A stretch of 64,000 nucleotides of DNA, from contig NZ_JAKJRU010000008.1 in NCBI RefSeq assembly GCF_021726475.1, forward strand, positions 1 through 64,000, in the 5' to 3' direction. This document shows, piece by piece, positions 38,513 through 48,963 of this stretch. The first letter of the stretch is position 1. The number at the start of each line of letters is the position of its first letter. Origin of the DNA: Pseudomonas oligotrophica (lineage in GTDB: Bacteria > Pseudomonadota > Gammaproteobacteria > Pseudomonadales > Pseudomonadaceae). Under the pieces are notes generated by a model, which saw nothing but the letters and a program-made list of their open reading frames with translations, was not told the origin of the DNA and did not search any database. The position numbers and the translations under genes are program-made.

Positions 38513-39766
38513 ATGAAACCCCGTATTTATTGGGCGCCGCCGTACGTGGCCGCCTTGATCATGGGCGCGCTCTCGTTTCCAGGGTTAGCGTCCGCTTTGA
38601 CCTTAGAACAAGCTCTGAGCGTGGCCGAGCAAGACGCGCCTTCGCTGCATGCGCAAGCCGCCAACCTGGTGGCCGCACGCAGCGCTGCAATCCCTGCCGG
38701 CGAGCTTCCTGACCCTAAACTTAAGCTTGGACTGCAAAGCGTGCCCATCGAAGGTGACGCTCGCTGGCAGTTGGAGCAAGAGGCCATGACCATGCAAATG
38801 GTTGGGGTCATGCAAGATGTGCCAAACCGAGCGAAAAGGCGCGCTCGTGCCGAGGCCGCGCAGGCTAGTGTTGCGCTCGCAAACGCCCAGCAAACGGTTG
38901 AACGTCTCGGTGTGCGCCAAGCAACCGCCGAGGCATGGATCGCTAGCTTCGCGGTCGAGCAGAAGCTAAGCCTTTTCAAGCAGCTTTACAGCGAGAATCA
39001 GCTCCTTTCGCGGGCTGTTCAGGCCCGCATTGCTGGCGGCAGCGGACAAACCGCAGACAGCGTACTTCCGAGGCAAGAGGCAGCATTGCTGGCTGAACAA
39101 GAGGATGAGCTGCTGCGTAACCAGGCTGTTGCGCGGGCCGGCCTCCGGCGCTGGATAGGCGAGCTAGCAGGCCAGCCGCTTACAGGTGACTGGCCGCAAT
39201 GGCTTGCCGCCGTTGATAACTATCAGCACAACCTGAACCGGCACCCGGCGTTACTCGCCTTCGACCCGATGACTCGTGAAGCGGAGGCAAAGGTTCACCA
39301 GGCCATCGCAGAGAAAACACCGGATTGGAGTTGGGGGGTCGACTACCTGCGACGTGGCCGTGAGTACGGCGACATGGTGAACCTCAGCGTCAGCTTCGAC
39401 CTGCCGCTGTTTACCAGCTCTCGGCAGGATCCGAAGATCGCGGCCGAACGAGCTCGCCTTGCCCAGATCGAGGCTCAGCGCCAAGCGACCTTGCGCCTGT
39501 ACAACCAAGAGCTGGGTACTGACCTCGCTGAGTATCAGCGTCTGGACCGCGCACTCATCCGCCTCGACAAAACCTTACTACCCCTCGCTGAAGAGAAGGT
39601 CCGCCTTGCCATGGCCGATTACCGCTCCGGAAGCGGTGAGCTGACCGCTGTGATCGAAGCGCGACGACAGCTTGTGGAGACCCGGCTACGGCGTATTGAC
39701 GTCGCCCGCGATCGATCGTTGAGCAATGCCCGCCTGCATTTCGCCTTTGGAGATACCCGACCATGA
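38513..39766 (+). CDS. cusC: CusC/CzcC-type outer membrane efflux protein
   Basis: This 417-residue TolC-family protein has a signal peptide (residues 1-28) and two long helical repeats, visible as GELPDPKLKLGLQSVPIEG and LARIEAQ-type coiled coils, ending with YRSGSGELTAVIEARRQLVE. It is the outer membrane channel of the tripartite Cu(I)/Ag(I) efflux pump. It overlaps cusB by 4 bases, so cusC-cusB-cusA-cusF is one operon. Confidence 0.92.
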   Translation: MKPRIYWAPPYVAALIMGALSFPGLASALTLEQALSVAEQDAPSLHAQAANLVAARSAAIPAGELPDPKLKLGLQSVPIEGDARWQLEQEAMTMQMVGVMQDVPNRAKRRARAEAAQASVALANAQQTVERLGVRQATAEAWIASFAVEQKLSLFKQLYSENQLLSRAVQARIAGGSGQTADSVLPRQEAALLAEQEDELLRNQAVARAGLRRWIGELAGQPLTGDWPQWLAAVDNYQHNLNRHPALLAFDPMTREAEAKVHQAIAEKTPDWSWGVDYLRRGREYGDMVNLSVSFDLPLFTSSRQDPKIAAERARLAQIEAQRQATLRLYNQELGTDLAEYQRLDRALIRLDKTLLPLAEEKVRLAMADYRSGSGELTAVIEARRQLVETRLRRIDVARDRSLSNARLHFAFGDTRP

Positions 39767-41214
39767 CATTCCAACACAAGCGGCTGGTACTCGCCTTCAG
39801 TCTGCCTCTGATGATTAGCGCTGCAGCGCTAATCGGTCTGCCTACCGCAGCCTTCGGACAATCGCCTGCAGAAGAAGACAAGGAAGTGCTCTATTGGTAT
39901 GACCCTATGGTCCCCCAGCAAAAGTTCGATAAGCCGGGCAAGTCGCCATTCATGGATATGGAATTGATTCCACGCTATGCAGATGAGGGAAGCGACGGGG
40001 CATCGATCAGTATCGACCCGAGCGTGACGCAGAATCTCGGCGTGCGCTTGGCAACCGTAACGCGTGAATCGATCAGCCAGTCGCTCGAAGCGACAGGCGC
40101 GTTGATGTTTGACGAGCGAGACGTGGCGGTTGTGCAGGCGCGTGCCGGTGGCTTTGTCGAGCGCGTTTACGACCGAGCACCGGAGGATGTCATCGAAAAA
40201 GGCGCGCCGTTAGCCGATCTTTTGGTTCCCGAATGGGCTGCCGCACAGGAAGAGTACCTGGCGCTCAAAGGGGTCGGCCAACCCCAGCTGCTCGCAGCGG
40301 CTCGCCAGCGGTTGCGCCTTGCTGGCATGCCGCCAGAAGTCATAGTGCAGCTAGAACGAACTGGTAAAGCGCGCCCTGTTTGGACAGTGAGGAGTCCAAT
40401 AGGCGGCGTGCTGAACAGCCTCGACGTTCGCGAGGGCATGACCGTATCCACCGGTGCGTCTCTGGCACGTGTTAATGGGCTGGAAAAGGTATGGTTAGAG
40501 GTTGCGGTGCCTGAGGCGCAGGTTGCAAATGTGGCGCCTGGGCAGCTGGTCAACGCGCGCCTCCCGGCCTTTGCAGGTGAAGTTCTGGAAGGGACGATCC
40601 AGGCCGTACTACCACAAGCCAACTTGGATAGCCGTACTGTGCGCGTCCGGGTTGAACTGCCTAATCCGCAACAACGGCTTCGTCCCGGCATGACGGCCGA
40701 GGTGACGTTGAGTCGCAACGTCGAAGATGTCTTGGTCATCCCGTCCGAGGCGGTCATTCGCACCGGTCGGCGCGCATTGGTGATGCTGGCCGAGGATCAA
40801 GGCCGTTACCGCCCGATTGAGGTTCGCACAGGCCGGGAATTCGATGACCAGACAGAGGTGCTTGAAGGGCTGGAAGCCGGTCAGAAGGTCGTGGCGTCCG
40901 GTCAGTTTCTCCTGGATTCAGAGGCGAGCCTACGCGGGCTGACCGCTCAGGATTTGGAGGAGCCTGCAACTTCTACAGAACCTGCGCTGCACGAGGCTGA
41001 AGGTACGATCGTCAGCCTGGAAGATGGCATGGTTGGCCTGTCGCATGGGCCGTTCAAGACGCTGAACATGCCTGGGATGACCATGTCCTTTCCGGTTGCG
41101 GATCAATCCCTGCTGTCAGGCTTGCAAGTCGACGACCGCGTCCGTGTGGGCGTGCGTGAAAGCGACGAAGGCCTGGTCATCGAGCGCATCGAGAAGCTCG
41201 GGGGCCAGAAATGA
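39763..41214 (+). CDS. cusB: CusB periplasmic adaptor fused to a CusF-like domain
   Basis: This 483-residue RND adaptor has a signal peptide, the heavy-metal signature [20 protein letters not shown] near residue 45, then MDMELIPRY with the Met residues that bind copper. Barrel-sandwich and hairpin domains follow ([20 protein letters not shown]). The last 75 residues form an extra CusF-type domain ([20 protein letters not shown] then MPGMTMSF), so copper capture is built into the adaptor. Overlaps with cusC and cusA are both 4 bases. Confidence 0.94.
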   Translation: MTFQHKRLVLAFSLPLMISAAALIGLPTAAFGQSPAEEDKEVLYWYDPMVPQQKFDKPGKSPFMDMELIPRYADEGSDGASISIDPSVTQNLGVRLATVTRESISQSLEATGALMFDERDVAVVQARAGGFVERVYDRAPEDVIEKGAPLADLLVPEWAAAQEEYLALKGVGQPQLLAAARQRLRLAGMPPEVIVQLERTGKARPVWTVRSPIGGVLNSLDVREGMTVSTGASLARVNGLEKVWLEVAVPEAQVANVAPGQLVNARLPAFAGEVLEGTIQAVLPQANLDSRTVRVRVELPNPQQRLRPGMTAEVTLSRNVEDVLVIPSEAVIRTGRRALVMLAEDQGRYRPIEVRTGREFDDQTEVLEGLEAGQKVVASGQFLLDSEASLRGLTAQDLEEPATSTEPALHEAEGTIVSLEDGMVGLSHGPFKTLNMPGMTMSFPVADQSLLSGLQVDDRVRVGVRESDEGLVIERIEKLGGQK

Positions 41215-44200
41215 TTGCAGCCATAATCCGATGGTCAGTAGCCAACCGCTTTCTGATCCTGCTGGCCACTTTGTTCGCGGTGGCCTGGGGTATCTGGTCG
41301 GTCAAGAACACTGCTGTCGATGCGTTGCCAGACCTTTCCGACGTTCAGGTCATCATTCGCACGCCATACCCCGGGCAGGCGCCCCGGATCGTTGAGAATC
41401 AGGTCACCTACCCAATGACGACGACCATGCTGTCTGTCCCCGGCGCAAAGACGGTCCGCGGCTACTCCTTCTTCGGGGATAGCTACGTGTACGTCCTGTT
41501 TGAGGACGGCACCGACCTCTATTGGGCCCGTTCTCGGGTGCTGGAGTACCTGAGTCAGGTGCAGAGTCGGCTTCCCGCCGCCGCCAAACCCGCTTTGGGC
41601 CCTGACGCCACAGGTGTCGGCTGGATCTACCAATATGCTTTGGTAGACCGAACGGGCAAACATGACCTCTCGCAGCTGCGCTCTTTGCAAGATTGGTTCC
41701 TGCGCTATGAGCTCAAGACACTGCCCAACGTGGCGGAAGTCGCGCCCATAGGCGGGATGGTCAAGCAGTATCAGGTCGTACTGGATCCCGTGCGCATGGC
41801 AAGCAGGGGCGTGACGCAGCAGCAGATTGCAAAGGCGATCGATGAAGCCAACCGTGAAACCGGCGGGAGTGTTCTGGAACTCGCAGAAACCGAGTTCATG
41901 GTCCGTGCGACCGGGTATCTCAAGACACTCAAAGACTTTCGAGCCATTCCTTTGCGTCTCGACGGCGGCGTGCCAGTGACGCTAGGGGACGTTGCGCATA
42001 TCCAGCTCGGCCCGGAAATGCGCCGGGGCATCAGCGAGCTTGACGGTGAAGGTGAGGTAGTCGGCGGCGTGGTGATCCTGCGGAGCGGCAAGAACGCTCG
42101 GGAAACCATCGCTGCCGTTCAGACCAAACTGGATGAGCTGAAAGCGAGCCTGCCCCAAGGCGTCGAAATCGTCACGACGTACGACCGTAGCAAGCTGATC
42201 GACAGTGCCGTTGAAAACCTCACGCACAAGCTCATCGAGGAGTTCATTGTCGTTGCGTTGGTTTGCGCGATTTTTCTGTGGCATCTGCGCTCGTCGTTGG
42301 TCGCCATCGTGTCGTTGCCGATCGGCATCCTGATTGCTTTTGTGATCATGCAGCGGCAAGGCATCAACGCCAACATCATGTCGTTGGGTGGCATCGCGAT
42401 CGCCATCGGAGCGATGGTCGATGCAGCAATCGTCATGATCGAAAACGCCCACAAGCACATTGAGGCCTGGCACAAGCGGCATCCTGACTCCACCTTGAAG
42501 GGCCAGGAGCACTGGAAGGTCATTACTGACGCGGCTGTTGAAGTGGGGCCGGCATTGTTCTTCAGCCTGCTGATCATCACGCTGTCGTTCATTCCAGTGT
42601 TCACCCTGGAGGCGCAGGAAGGCCGGCTGTTCGGTCCACTGGCGTTCACCAAAACCTATGCAATGGCAGCCGCCGCGGGCCTGTCTGTCACGCTGGTTCC
42701 GGTGCTCATGGGGTATTGGATCAGGGGCAAAATCCCTGACGAACACCGTAATCCACTCAACCGTGGCCTCATCTGGATCTACAAGCCGGCCCTGGACGCG
42801 GTACTGCGCTGGCCCAAGATGACTCTGCTGGTGGCTGTTCTGGTCTTCCTGACAGGCTTGTGGCCGGCCTCTCGCCTTGGTGGGGAGTTCTTGCCCCCGC
42901 TGGATGAAGGTGACCTCCTTTATATGCCCACTGCGCTTCCAGGCCTCTCCGCTCAGAAGGCTTCTGAGCTACTGCAGCAGACGGACCGGCTCATAAAAAC
43001 GGTTCCAGAAGTTGCACACGTGTTCGGTAAGGCTGGTCGAGCCGACACCGCTACAGATCCCGCCCCGCTGGAAATGTTCGAGACGACCATTCAGTTCAAG
43101 CCGAAGGATCAATGGCGCCCTGGGATGACGCCTGACAAGCTGGTTGAGGAGTTGGATCGCACCGTACAGGTACCTGGATTAGCCAATCTGTGGATCCCGC
43201 CGATTCGAAACCGTATCGATATGCTGGCGACGGGTATCAAGAGCCCGATCGGGGTGAAAGTGTATGGCACTGACTTGGCACAGATCGACAAAGCCACCCA
43301 GGCAGTGGAAAAAATCGCCAAAACGGTGCCTGGGGTCAGTTCGGCGCTTGCTGAGAGACTGACCGGCGGCAGGTATATCGATGTGGATATCGATCGTGTC
43401 GCCGCCGCACGCTACGGCCTGAATATCGCGGACGTGCAATCGATCGTGGCCGGTGCCATCGGTGGTCAAACCATTGGTGAAACCGTGGAAGGGCTCGCCA
43501 GGTATCCGATCAACCTCCGCTATGGCCGCGAGTGGCGCGACTCGATATCCGATCTGCGCAACCTACCGATCTACACGCCGCAAGGCAGCCAGATCACGTT
43601 GGGGACCGTGGCCAAAGTACAGGTGACAGACGGACCGCCCATGCTTAAAAGCGAAAACGCAAGGCTGTCGGGCTGGGTTTACGTCGATGTTCGTGGCCGC
43701 GACATGGCGGCTGTGGTGGGCGATCTGAGGGAAAAGATCAGCAAAGGGGTCCAGCTCGAATCCGGCATGAGCATCAGCTATTCCGGCCAATTCGAATTCA
43801 TGGAGCGCGCTAACGCGAAGCTGAAGCTCGTCGTTCCGGCTACCTTGCTGATCATTTTTGTATTGCTCTACCTAACGTTTGCCCGCTTTGGCGAGGCGCT
43901 GCTCATCATGGCTACGCTGCCATTCGCTCTGACCGGGGGCGTCTGGTTCCTATATCTGCTCGGGTACAACCTATCCGTAGCGACAGGAATCGGATTCATC
44001 GCACTGGCAGGCGTTTCTGCTGAGTTCGGCGTCATTATGCTGCTGTATTTGAAGAACGCCTGGACGGATCGGGTTAACGCTGGAGCCCATGGCGAAGGCG
44101 TCCTGCTCGACGCCATTCGTGAAGGTGCTGTCCAGCGAGTGCGCCCCAAGGCCATGACCGTCGCCGTGATCATCGCTGGCCTGCTGCCCATCCTTTGGGG

Positions 44201-44369
44201 CGGCGGGACCGGCAGCGAAATCATGAGCCGTATTGCCGCGCCCATGGTGGGCGGGATGATCACCGCGCCGTTGCTCTCCCTGTTCGTTCTGCCGGCAGCC
44301 TACCTGCTGATGCGCCGCCGGCAATTGCAGGCCCAGCACGCAACCAACTCCCCTGGAGAACATCTATGA
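41211..44369 (+). CDS. cusA: CusA, Cu(I)/Ag(I) RND efflux pump
   Basis: This 1052-residue heavy-metal RND transporter has 12 membrane helices and two large periplasmic loops. Motifs are the start [40 protein letters not shown], and [19 protein letters not shown] in helix 4. It drives Cu(I) or Ag(I) from the periplasm out through CusC with proton uptake. Met residues lining the path could not be placed without a model. Its stop overlaps the cusF start by 4 bases. Confidence 0.96.
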   Translation: MIAAIIRWSVANRFLILLATLFAVAWGIWSVKNTAVDALPDLSDVQVIIRTPYPGQAPRIVENQVTYPMTTTMLSVPGAKTVRGYSFFGDSYVYVLFEDGTDLYWARSRVLEYLSQVQSRLPAAAKPALGPDATGVGWIYQYALVDRTGKHDLSQLRSLQDWFLRYELKTLPNVAEVAPIGGMVKQYQVVLDPVRMASRGVTQQQIAKAIDEANRETGGSVLELAETEFMVRATGYLKTLKDFRAIPLRLDGGVPVTLGDVAHIQLGPEMRRGISELDGEGEVVGGVVILRSGKNARETIAAVQTKLDELKASLPQGVEIVTTYDRSKLIDSAVENLTHKLIEEFIVVALVCAIFLWHLRSSLVAIVSLPIGILIAFVIMQRQGINANIMSLGGIAIAIGAMVDAAIVMIENAHKHIEAWHKRHPDSTLKGQEHWKVITDAAVEVGPALFFSLLIITLSFIPVFTLEAQEGRLFGPLAFTKTYAMAAAAGLSVTLVPVLMGYWIRGKIPDEHRNPLNRGLIWIYKPALDAVLRWPKMTLLVAVLVFLTGLWPASRLGGEFLPPLDEGDLLYMPTALPGLSAQKASELLQQTDRLIKTVPEVAHVFGKAGRADTATDPAPLEMFETTIQFKPKDQWRPGMTPDKLVEELDRTVQVPGLANLWIPPIRNRIDMLATGIKSPIGVKVYGTDLAQIDKATQAVEKIAKTVPGVSSALAERLTGGRYIDVDIDRVAAARYGLNIADVQSIVAGAIGGQTIGETVEGLARYPINLRYGREWRDSISDLRNLPIYTPQGSQITLGTVAKVQVTDGPPMLKSENARLSGWVYVDVRGRDMAAVVGDLREKISKGVQLESGMSISYSGQFEFMERANAKLKLVVPATLLIIFVLLYLTFARFGEALLIMATLPFALTGGVWFLYLLGYNLSVATGIGFIALAGVSAEFGVIMLLYLKNAWTDRVNAGAHGEGVLLDAIREGAVQRVRPKAMTVAVIIAGLLPILWGGGTGSEIMSRIAAPMVGGMITAPLLSLFVLPAAYLLMRRRQLQAQHATNSPGEHL

Positions 44370-44722
44370 ACATCAAGCACATCACCCTTGCCTCACTCTT
44401 CCTAGTACCAGTCGCCTATGCCGCCGACAAGGAGCCAATGGACGGCATGCCGATGGATCACAAAGGCATGAACATGCCAATGGACCAGAAGTCGGCGGGA
44501 CAGACCGCTACAGCCACAGGTACGGTCAAGAAAGTAAACACCGAGAGCGGAACCGTCACCATTGCCCACGGCCCGGTCGAAGCGTTGGGCTGGCCGTCGA
44601 TGACGATGGGCTTCAAAGCAAAGCCTGATCAGCTCCAAACGCTGAAAGAAGGGGACCAGGTCGAATTCGAGTTCTCCTCGAAAGGTATGGATTCCACCAT
44701 TACGCGCATCGAAAAGCAGTAA
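44366..44722 (+). CDS. cusF: CusF periplasmic copper chaperone
   Basis: This 118-residue protein has a signal peptide (to residue 20), a Met/His-rich linker ([18 protein letters not shown]) and a small beta-barrel with the Cu(I) site: His in [10 protein letters not shown], Trp and two Met in [10 protein letters not shown]. CusF passes Cu(I) to CusB. The true start at 44366 lies inside the cusA stop. The GC-rich hairpin after it may end the operon. Confidence 0.94.
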   Translation: MNIKHITLASLFLVPVAYAADKEPMDGMPMDHKGMNMPMDQKSAGQTATATGTVKKVNTESGTVTIAHGPVEALGWPSMTMGFKAKPDQLQTLKEGDQVEFEFSSKGMDSTITRIEKQ

Positions 44723-44733
44723 AGAGCAGAAAG

Positions 44734-44757
44734 CGACCGCCGCAGGCGCGGCGGTCG
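44734..44757 (+). terminator. Hairpin after the cus operon
   Basis: CGACCGCCGC and GCGGCGGTCG pair perfectly around AGGC, 12 bases after the cusF stop. No T-run follows. Confidence 0.6.
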
Positions 44758-44779
44758 TACCAACACGAGAATGAAGCGA

Positions 44780-44793
44780 TTACCGCTTTGTAA
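44780..44793. promoter_or_regulatory. CopR-type box upstream of the PtrA-like gene
   Basis: TTACC-GCTT-TGTAA is one base from the island palindrome TTACA-N4-TGTAA. It ends 71 bases before the gene at 44865, the first of four genes up to the sensor kinase. Confidence 0.72.
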
Positions 44794-44864
44794 CCTTGGC
44801 AACAGCTTCTTGTAAGTAGCAAGCCTTTAATCTACAGGCATCAACTAACCAAGAGCTGCAAACC

Positions 44865-45182
44865 ATGAACCGCATAACCAAAGTAATCGTTCCTTTTATT
44901 CTGACCGTTGCTTCCTCGCTTGCAATGGCCGAAGGCGGAAGCGAACGTACGCTGAATCGCTTAAATGACTCGGCAGGAGCAAAGCCCACCCTTAAGGAGC
45001 TTGTCAAAGAGGGTCAAGTGCTGAGCATCGCACCTGCAGGGGCGACCGGCACGACTCGAATGATTCAAAACTATAGAACTAGTGCCCAAGTCCAGACGTA
45101 TGAGATGAAGGTCAAGACCCCCGACGGGAAGATCCATACGGTAGAGTTCCTGAGCACCCCAGTTGGCGTGAACAATGGCTAA
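44865..45182 (+). CDS. PtrA-like small periplasmic protein
   Basis: This 105-residue protein has a signal peptide (residues 1-22, ending SLAMA). The mature N-terminus AEGGSERTLNRLND matches the AEGGGDRT motif of PtrA-type copper-inducible periplasmic proteins, and the same motif occurs in the gene at 56361. The C-terminal half (YEMKVKTPDGKIHTVEFLS) looks like a small beta structure. A CopR-type box is directly upstream. PtrA proteins are linked to copper tolerance; their mechanism is not clear. Confidence 0.78.
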   Translation: MNRITKVIVPFILTVASSLAMAEGGSERTLNRLNDSAGAKPTLKELVKEGQVLSIAPAGATGTTRMIQNYRTSAQVQTYEMKVKTPDGKIHTVEFLSTPVGVNNG

Positions 45183-45214
45183 TCTGCCAAGCTTAATATC
45201 CGAGGGATAGTTAG

Positions 45215-45472
45215 ATGAGCAGCATAATATCCAAGATTAAAAGCGTACTGCAGCGCAATCCGGTCGTAACGGGGTTAACCGCAGCTGTGGTTGGCTACAT
45301 GCTACTGAACCAAAGCACTGCGGCGTTGGCAACAACGCTGCCAAGCCTGCTCTTTCTCTTGCCCTGCTTGTTGATGATGGTCGTATGCATGAAGCATATG
45401 TCTAGCGGTAAGTGCGACAAGCCCAAGGAGCCCAACGTTGGCGAAAACACCTTGTTAAGCAAAAGCGAATAA
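45215..45472 (+). CDS. Small membrane protein of the copper cluster
   Basis: This 85-residue protein has two predicted membrane helices (about residues 18-34 and 38-59), joined by a short turn. The second helix ends in MMVVCMKHMSSGKCD, with two Cys, Met and His that could hold metal. It lies 32 bases after the PtrA-like gene in the same direction. It has a similar size and feel to small proteins next to copper genes, but no family can be named. Confidence 0.65.
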   Translation: MSSIISKIKSVLQRNPVVTGLTAAVVGYMLLNQSTAALATTLPSLLFLLPCLLMMVVCMKHMSSGKCDKPKEPNVGENTLLSKSE

Positions 45473-45495
45473 CCCACTGAACTTGGAGATTTAAC

Positions 45496-45726
45496 ATGCG
45501 AAAGGCCATCACCGTTACAGCAATCGCAATCACCTTGGCGAGCGGACTGAGTTTCGCAGCGGCAGATAAAGCGGACCAAAGTCATTCAGAAACCGGCATG
45601 ATGAGCGGCGACAAGCATATGGAAATGATGGGTGACATGCGTGGAATGATGAAAGAGTGTCGTGAGATGATGGGGGCCGCCAAAGCCGACCACTCGCAAA
45701 ATGGCGAAAATCCAGACGCAGCATAG
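45496..45726 (+). CDS. Met/His-rich small periplasmic protein
   Basis: This 76-residue protein has a signal peptide (residues 1-22) and a mature part rich in Met and His (ETGMMSGDKHMEMMGDMRGM and MMKECREMMGAAK). That is typical of periplasmic copper-binding peptides. A GGAGAT ribosome site precedes the ATG. It ends just before a strong terminator. Confidence 0.72.
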   Translation: MRKAITVTAIAITLASGLSFAAADKADQSHSETGMMSGDKHMEMMGDMRGMMKECREMMGAAKADHSQNGENPDAA

Positions 45727-45756
45727 GATATGAGGGTGTGAGTAACAATGATCGAA

Positions 45757-45786
45757 GCAGGTGGGGGGTGCCCCACCTGCTTTTTT
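45757..45786 (+). terminator. Rho-independent terminator before the sensor kinase gene
   Basis: GCAGGTGGGG and CCCCACCTGC pair perfectly around GGTG and are followed by TTTTTT. It lies 30 bases after the Met/His-rich gene and 31 before the kinase start, so kinase transcription probably depends on read-through or a separate weak promoter. Confidence 0.9.
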
Positions 45787-45816
45787 GTGCTTGATGGCCT
45801 AACCAGGACCGTACTG

Positions 45817-47190
45817 ATGGGAAAAGTGTCACTGACGAGCAGAATGGCGATAGCTTTCATGCTCGTGGTTACGGTTGTGCTGCTGGCGGCCGCAATCAGC
45901 TTTAATTATTTTTGTCAGCTCCATTTCGAACGCAAAGATGCACAAGTGCTTAATGAAAAGGCCGCTGCAGTAGAGCGTACGCTACTCAACAGCTCAGCAT
46001 TCGGGCCTGAGACCGCTTCAAGGATCGATGCCGTTATTGAGCACTCCTTTGGCTTCGCGACTGCGGTTGTAGTAGACGGTAAGACGGTTTACTCCCATCA
46101 CAATCTGTCTGAGAGCTTGCTACCTCTTGTCACAGACATCCAAGAGGAACGCTGGACGGTAAGTTTCGGTGGCCACCAGTACAGCGGAATTACCAGAAAA
46201 GTAAATCGGTGGGTAGAAGGGCAGGACACTGTTATCTATTTGGCTTTGGATGTAACGCACCGAATCCACTTCTTCGATATGATTCAGCAGTGGTTTGCTT
46301 ATACGCTTGTCGTTAGTGCACTTCTGAGTGGCGCGTTAGGTGTTGTTCTGATCAGGAAAGGCTTAAAACCAATAGACGAACTGTCCAAGACTTCTTCTAC
46401 GGTAACCGCCCACTGCTTAGATACCAGAATTCCAACCGAGTCGGTGCCAGGCGAGCTGCATGAACTCGTAGACAACTTCAACGAAATGCTTTCGCGCTTG
46501 GACGACTCTTTTCTCAGATTGTCAGGTTTCTCAGCGGATATCGCGCATGAGCTAAGAACGCCGCTGAACAGCATGCTTACCCAAATGGAGGTCGCGCTCT
46601 TGCGCGACCGCGAGAATACCGACTACAAAGACATTTTGTATTCCGCCCTCGAAGAACTTAGGCGCATGTCAAAGATGGTCGATGACATGCTATTCCTCGC
46701 CAAGGCGGACAACGGGAAGATTACGCCCAATGCCGAAGATGCCAGCATGGCTGAGATTACCGCGAGCGTTATCGAATATTACGAGCTTGCAGCCGAGGAC
46801 AAAAAGGTAGAAATCGCGCTTTCAGGCGATGGATCGGTACATGGCGATAAATCGATGCTGAGACGGGCCGTCTCAAACATAGTCTCTAACGCAGTTCGAT
46901 ATGCAGAGGAAGGCAGCACCATCAGCGTTGAAATAAGCGAGAGCGGTGGCTCGGTTTGCACAGCCATATCCAACCGAGGCACAACGATTCCAGCCGAGCT
47001 TCAGGCCCGAGTGTTTGATCGATTCTATAGGGTCGACACCGCAAGGCGCGAAGGAACCACCATGAATGCGGGCCTCGGCATGGCTATCACTCGTTCGATA
47101 GTCGAAGCGCACAAAGGGCGCATCGCTTGCGAATCAGCTGAGGGGCATACGACTTTCACAATGACGCTTCCAAAGCTTATGTCTAGTTAA
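45817..47190 (+). CDS. copS: CopS/CusS-type copper sensor histidine kinase
   Basis: This 457-residue kinase has two membrane helices (about residues 10-33 and 165-185) around a periplasmic sensor of about 130 residues. A HAMP region and a HisKA domain with SADIAHELRTPLNSMLTQME (His244) follow. The ATPase domain has NIVSNAVRYAEE and GLGMAITRSIVEAH. It belongs to the heavy-metal sensor group. The ATG at 45817 gives the standard N-terminus; the longer frame would start inside the terminator. No response regulator gene is adjacent; the likely partner is at 57001. Confidence 0.92.
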   Translation: MGKVSLTSRMAIAFMLVVTVVLLAAAISFNYFCQLHFERKDAQVLNEKAAAVERTLLNSSAFGPETASRIDAVIEHSFGFATAVVVDGKTVYSHHNLSESLLPLVTDIQEERWTVSFGGHQYSGITRKVNRWVEGQDTVIYLALDVTHRIHFFDMIQQWFAYTLVVSALLSGALGVVLIRKGLKPIDELSKTSSTVTAHCLDTRIPTESVPGELHELVDNFNEMLSRLDDSFLRLSGFSADIAHELRTPLNSMLTQMEVALLRDRENTDYKDILYSALEELRRMSKMVDDMLFLAKADNGKITPNAEDASMAEITASVIEYYELAAEDKKVEIALSGDGSVHGDKSMLRRAVSNIVSNAVRYAEEGSTISVEISESGGSVCTAISNRGTTIPAELQARVFDRFYRVDTARREGTTMNAGLGMAITRSIVEAHKGRIACESAEGHTTFTMTLPKLMSS

Positions 47191-47295
47191 TGGCAGAGTG
47201 CCAGCAACGACCCTGACCTACGCTCATAGAAACGCCAGGCTGAACCGAAAGAGGCCGAGACTTTCGAAGCTGTATGTTTGGTTCTGGAGGTTCCC

Positions 47296-48963
47296 GTGCA
47301 AGCGTCCTCATCGAGAAAATGCGGTACGACAGCCGCAGCGCTCAACGAAGCGTGCTTCTGCGTAAGCCTAGATCAAGCTGCGCTCGTAAACTCATTGACC
47401 GAACAGCTTGGGAATTCAGAGCTGTCGGAGCTATTGAAGTCACGTTGCCCTCATGTGTTTGCAGCACGACCGGTCTTTGTTTCATCCTTGCGGCTGCGCC
47501 AGGTTAATGAGGTTATTCAGGCCATCGAGCAGACCGTGAGCTCGCCCGGTTGGCGTGAGCATGCTCTGGATTCTGCACCTCCTATTGCCCGACACGATCC
47601 TCGGGGCGCGCGCGGCGTCTTCTTTGGCTACGACTTCCATCTGGATGATGACAAGCTTGGGCTCATCGAAATAAACACAAATGCGGGCGGAGCGATGCTA
47701 AACGTATTGCTCGCCCGCGCGCAGCGTAGTTGTTGCAGCGGCGTAGTCGGGCTTTCGCCAGGTCAGGAAGGACCCGGCGGCTTCGAGCGTTCGATTCTGG
47801 ATATGTTCGCCCAGGAATGGTCTACGAGCGGCGAGCCACGTCCGCTCACGCGCGTGGTGATCTTGGATGAAAGCCCACAAGCCCAATACCTGTATCCGGA
47901 GTTCCTTCTTTTTCAGCGGTTATTCGAGTCAGCAGGAATCGACTGCCTAATCGCGGACCCAGCCGATCTGGCCTTTCACAACGAGTGCCTCTTGGTCGAC
48001 GGGAAGCCTGTGGATCTCGTCTACAACCGACTCACCGATTTCTATCTGGAAGGCGACAATTGCAGCGCGCTGCGCAGCGCTTATTTGGCTGATGTCGTGA
48101 CGGTAACGCCACATCCTCAGGCCTATGCCCTTTATGCCGACAAACGCCGGTTGGTTGACCTAACCAACGCACGTTTTTTGGAAGAGATTGGCGTCGATCA
48201 GCAAGTCCGAGCCGTATTGGCCCAGTACGTCCCGCTTACGGTTCCTGTCGAGCATCGCAATGCGGAGCACCTCTGGCAAAACCGCCGTAGCCTCTTTTTC
48301 AAGCCTGTCAGCGGGTTTGGTAGTCGCGGTGCGTACCGAGGAGACAAGCTCACCAAGCGGGTTTGGGAAGAAATCATTGGCGGAAACTACTTGGCCCAGT
48401 CCCTTATAGCTCCTGGCGAGCGTAGAACCGTCGCCGACCCTCAGGTACGACCAATGAAGTTTGACCTGCGCGCGTACGCTTATGCTGGCGAGGTGCAGTG
48501 GAACGCTGCCAGGGTCTACCAAGGCCAAACGACCAACTTTCGAACGGAGGGGGGCGGCTTTGCTCCTGTGTTTACCTTAGGCGAGGAAGAGGAGCGAGCC
48601 GGTTCTACAGAGCAACGGTCGCACGCCTCGTTCACGTTCTTGCTCGACGAAACCGGCGCCGTAGAGGAACTGCCGCACCCGCTATATCTGGCGCTGGTTC
48701 GAGCCGAAATGGCTACTTCTAAGCTTGCCGGTAAGCGTTTCCGATTGGCGGACTGGTATGTGGCAATGGAAGATGGCCATCCTTCCGAAGTCATCCGAGA
48801 ATTGTACGGCTGGGTTGCTTTCGACGCAGATGGCGCCTACCACCCTGAAGTTGGCCCACCAGAAAATGGTCAGCCAAATAGTATTGGCAATGTTGACTCA
48901 TCTGCCCTGCCAACACCGGAAGAACATGATCGAATCGAAGGTCTGTTGTTTCAAAGTGAGTGA
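47296..48963 (+). CDS. ATP-grasp-like protein of unknown function
   Basis: This 555-residue protein has features of ATP-grasp ligases: LIEINTNAGGAMLNVLLARA (metal/acid loop near residue 130), FFKPVSGFGSRGAYRGDKL near residue 337 as a nucleotide-binding loop, and PMKFDLRAYAYAGEVQWNAA near residue 390. It also has FACFCV-type Cys early and DPRGARGVFFGYDFHLDD at residue 105. The order suggests a circularly permuted ATP-grasp, as in glutathionylspermidine synthase-like proteins; this is structural inference. It has no signal peptide. The GTG at 47296 follows GGAGG at 5 bases. It lies 105 bases after copS. A ligase making a metal-binding peptide or thiol is possible, but nothing proves it. Confidence 0.6.
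   Translation: MQASSSRKCGTTAAALNEACFCVSLDQAALVNSLTEQLGNSELSELLKSRCPHVFAARPVFVSSLRLRQVNEVIQAIEQTVSSPGWREHALDSAPPIARHDPRGARGVFFGYDFHLDDDKLGLIEINTNAGGAMLNVLLARAQRSCCSGVVGLSPGQEGPGGFERSILDMFAQEWSTSGEPRPLTRVVILDESPQAQYLYPEFLLFQRLFESAGIDCLIADPADLAFHNECLLVDGKPVDLVYNRLTDFYLEGDNCSALRSAYLADVVTVTPHPQAYALYADKRRLVDLTNARFLEEIGVDQQVRAVLAQYVPLTVPVEHRNAEHLWQNRRSLFFKPVSGFGSRGAYRGDKLTKRVWEEIIGGNYLAQSLIAPGERRTVADPQVRPMKFDLRAYAYAGEVQWNAARVYQGQTTNFRTEGGGFAPVFTLGEEEERAGSTEQRSHASFTFLLDETGAVEELPHPLYLALVRAEMATSKLAGKRFRLADWYVAMEDGHPSEVIRELYGWVAFDADGAYHPEVGPPENGQPNSIGNVDSSALPTPEEHDRIEGLLFQSE

Noticed and set aside
45748..45816. Earlier start for the sensor kinase
   Set aside because: It would begin inside the terminator hairpin; the ATG at 45817 gives the normal kinase N-terminus.
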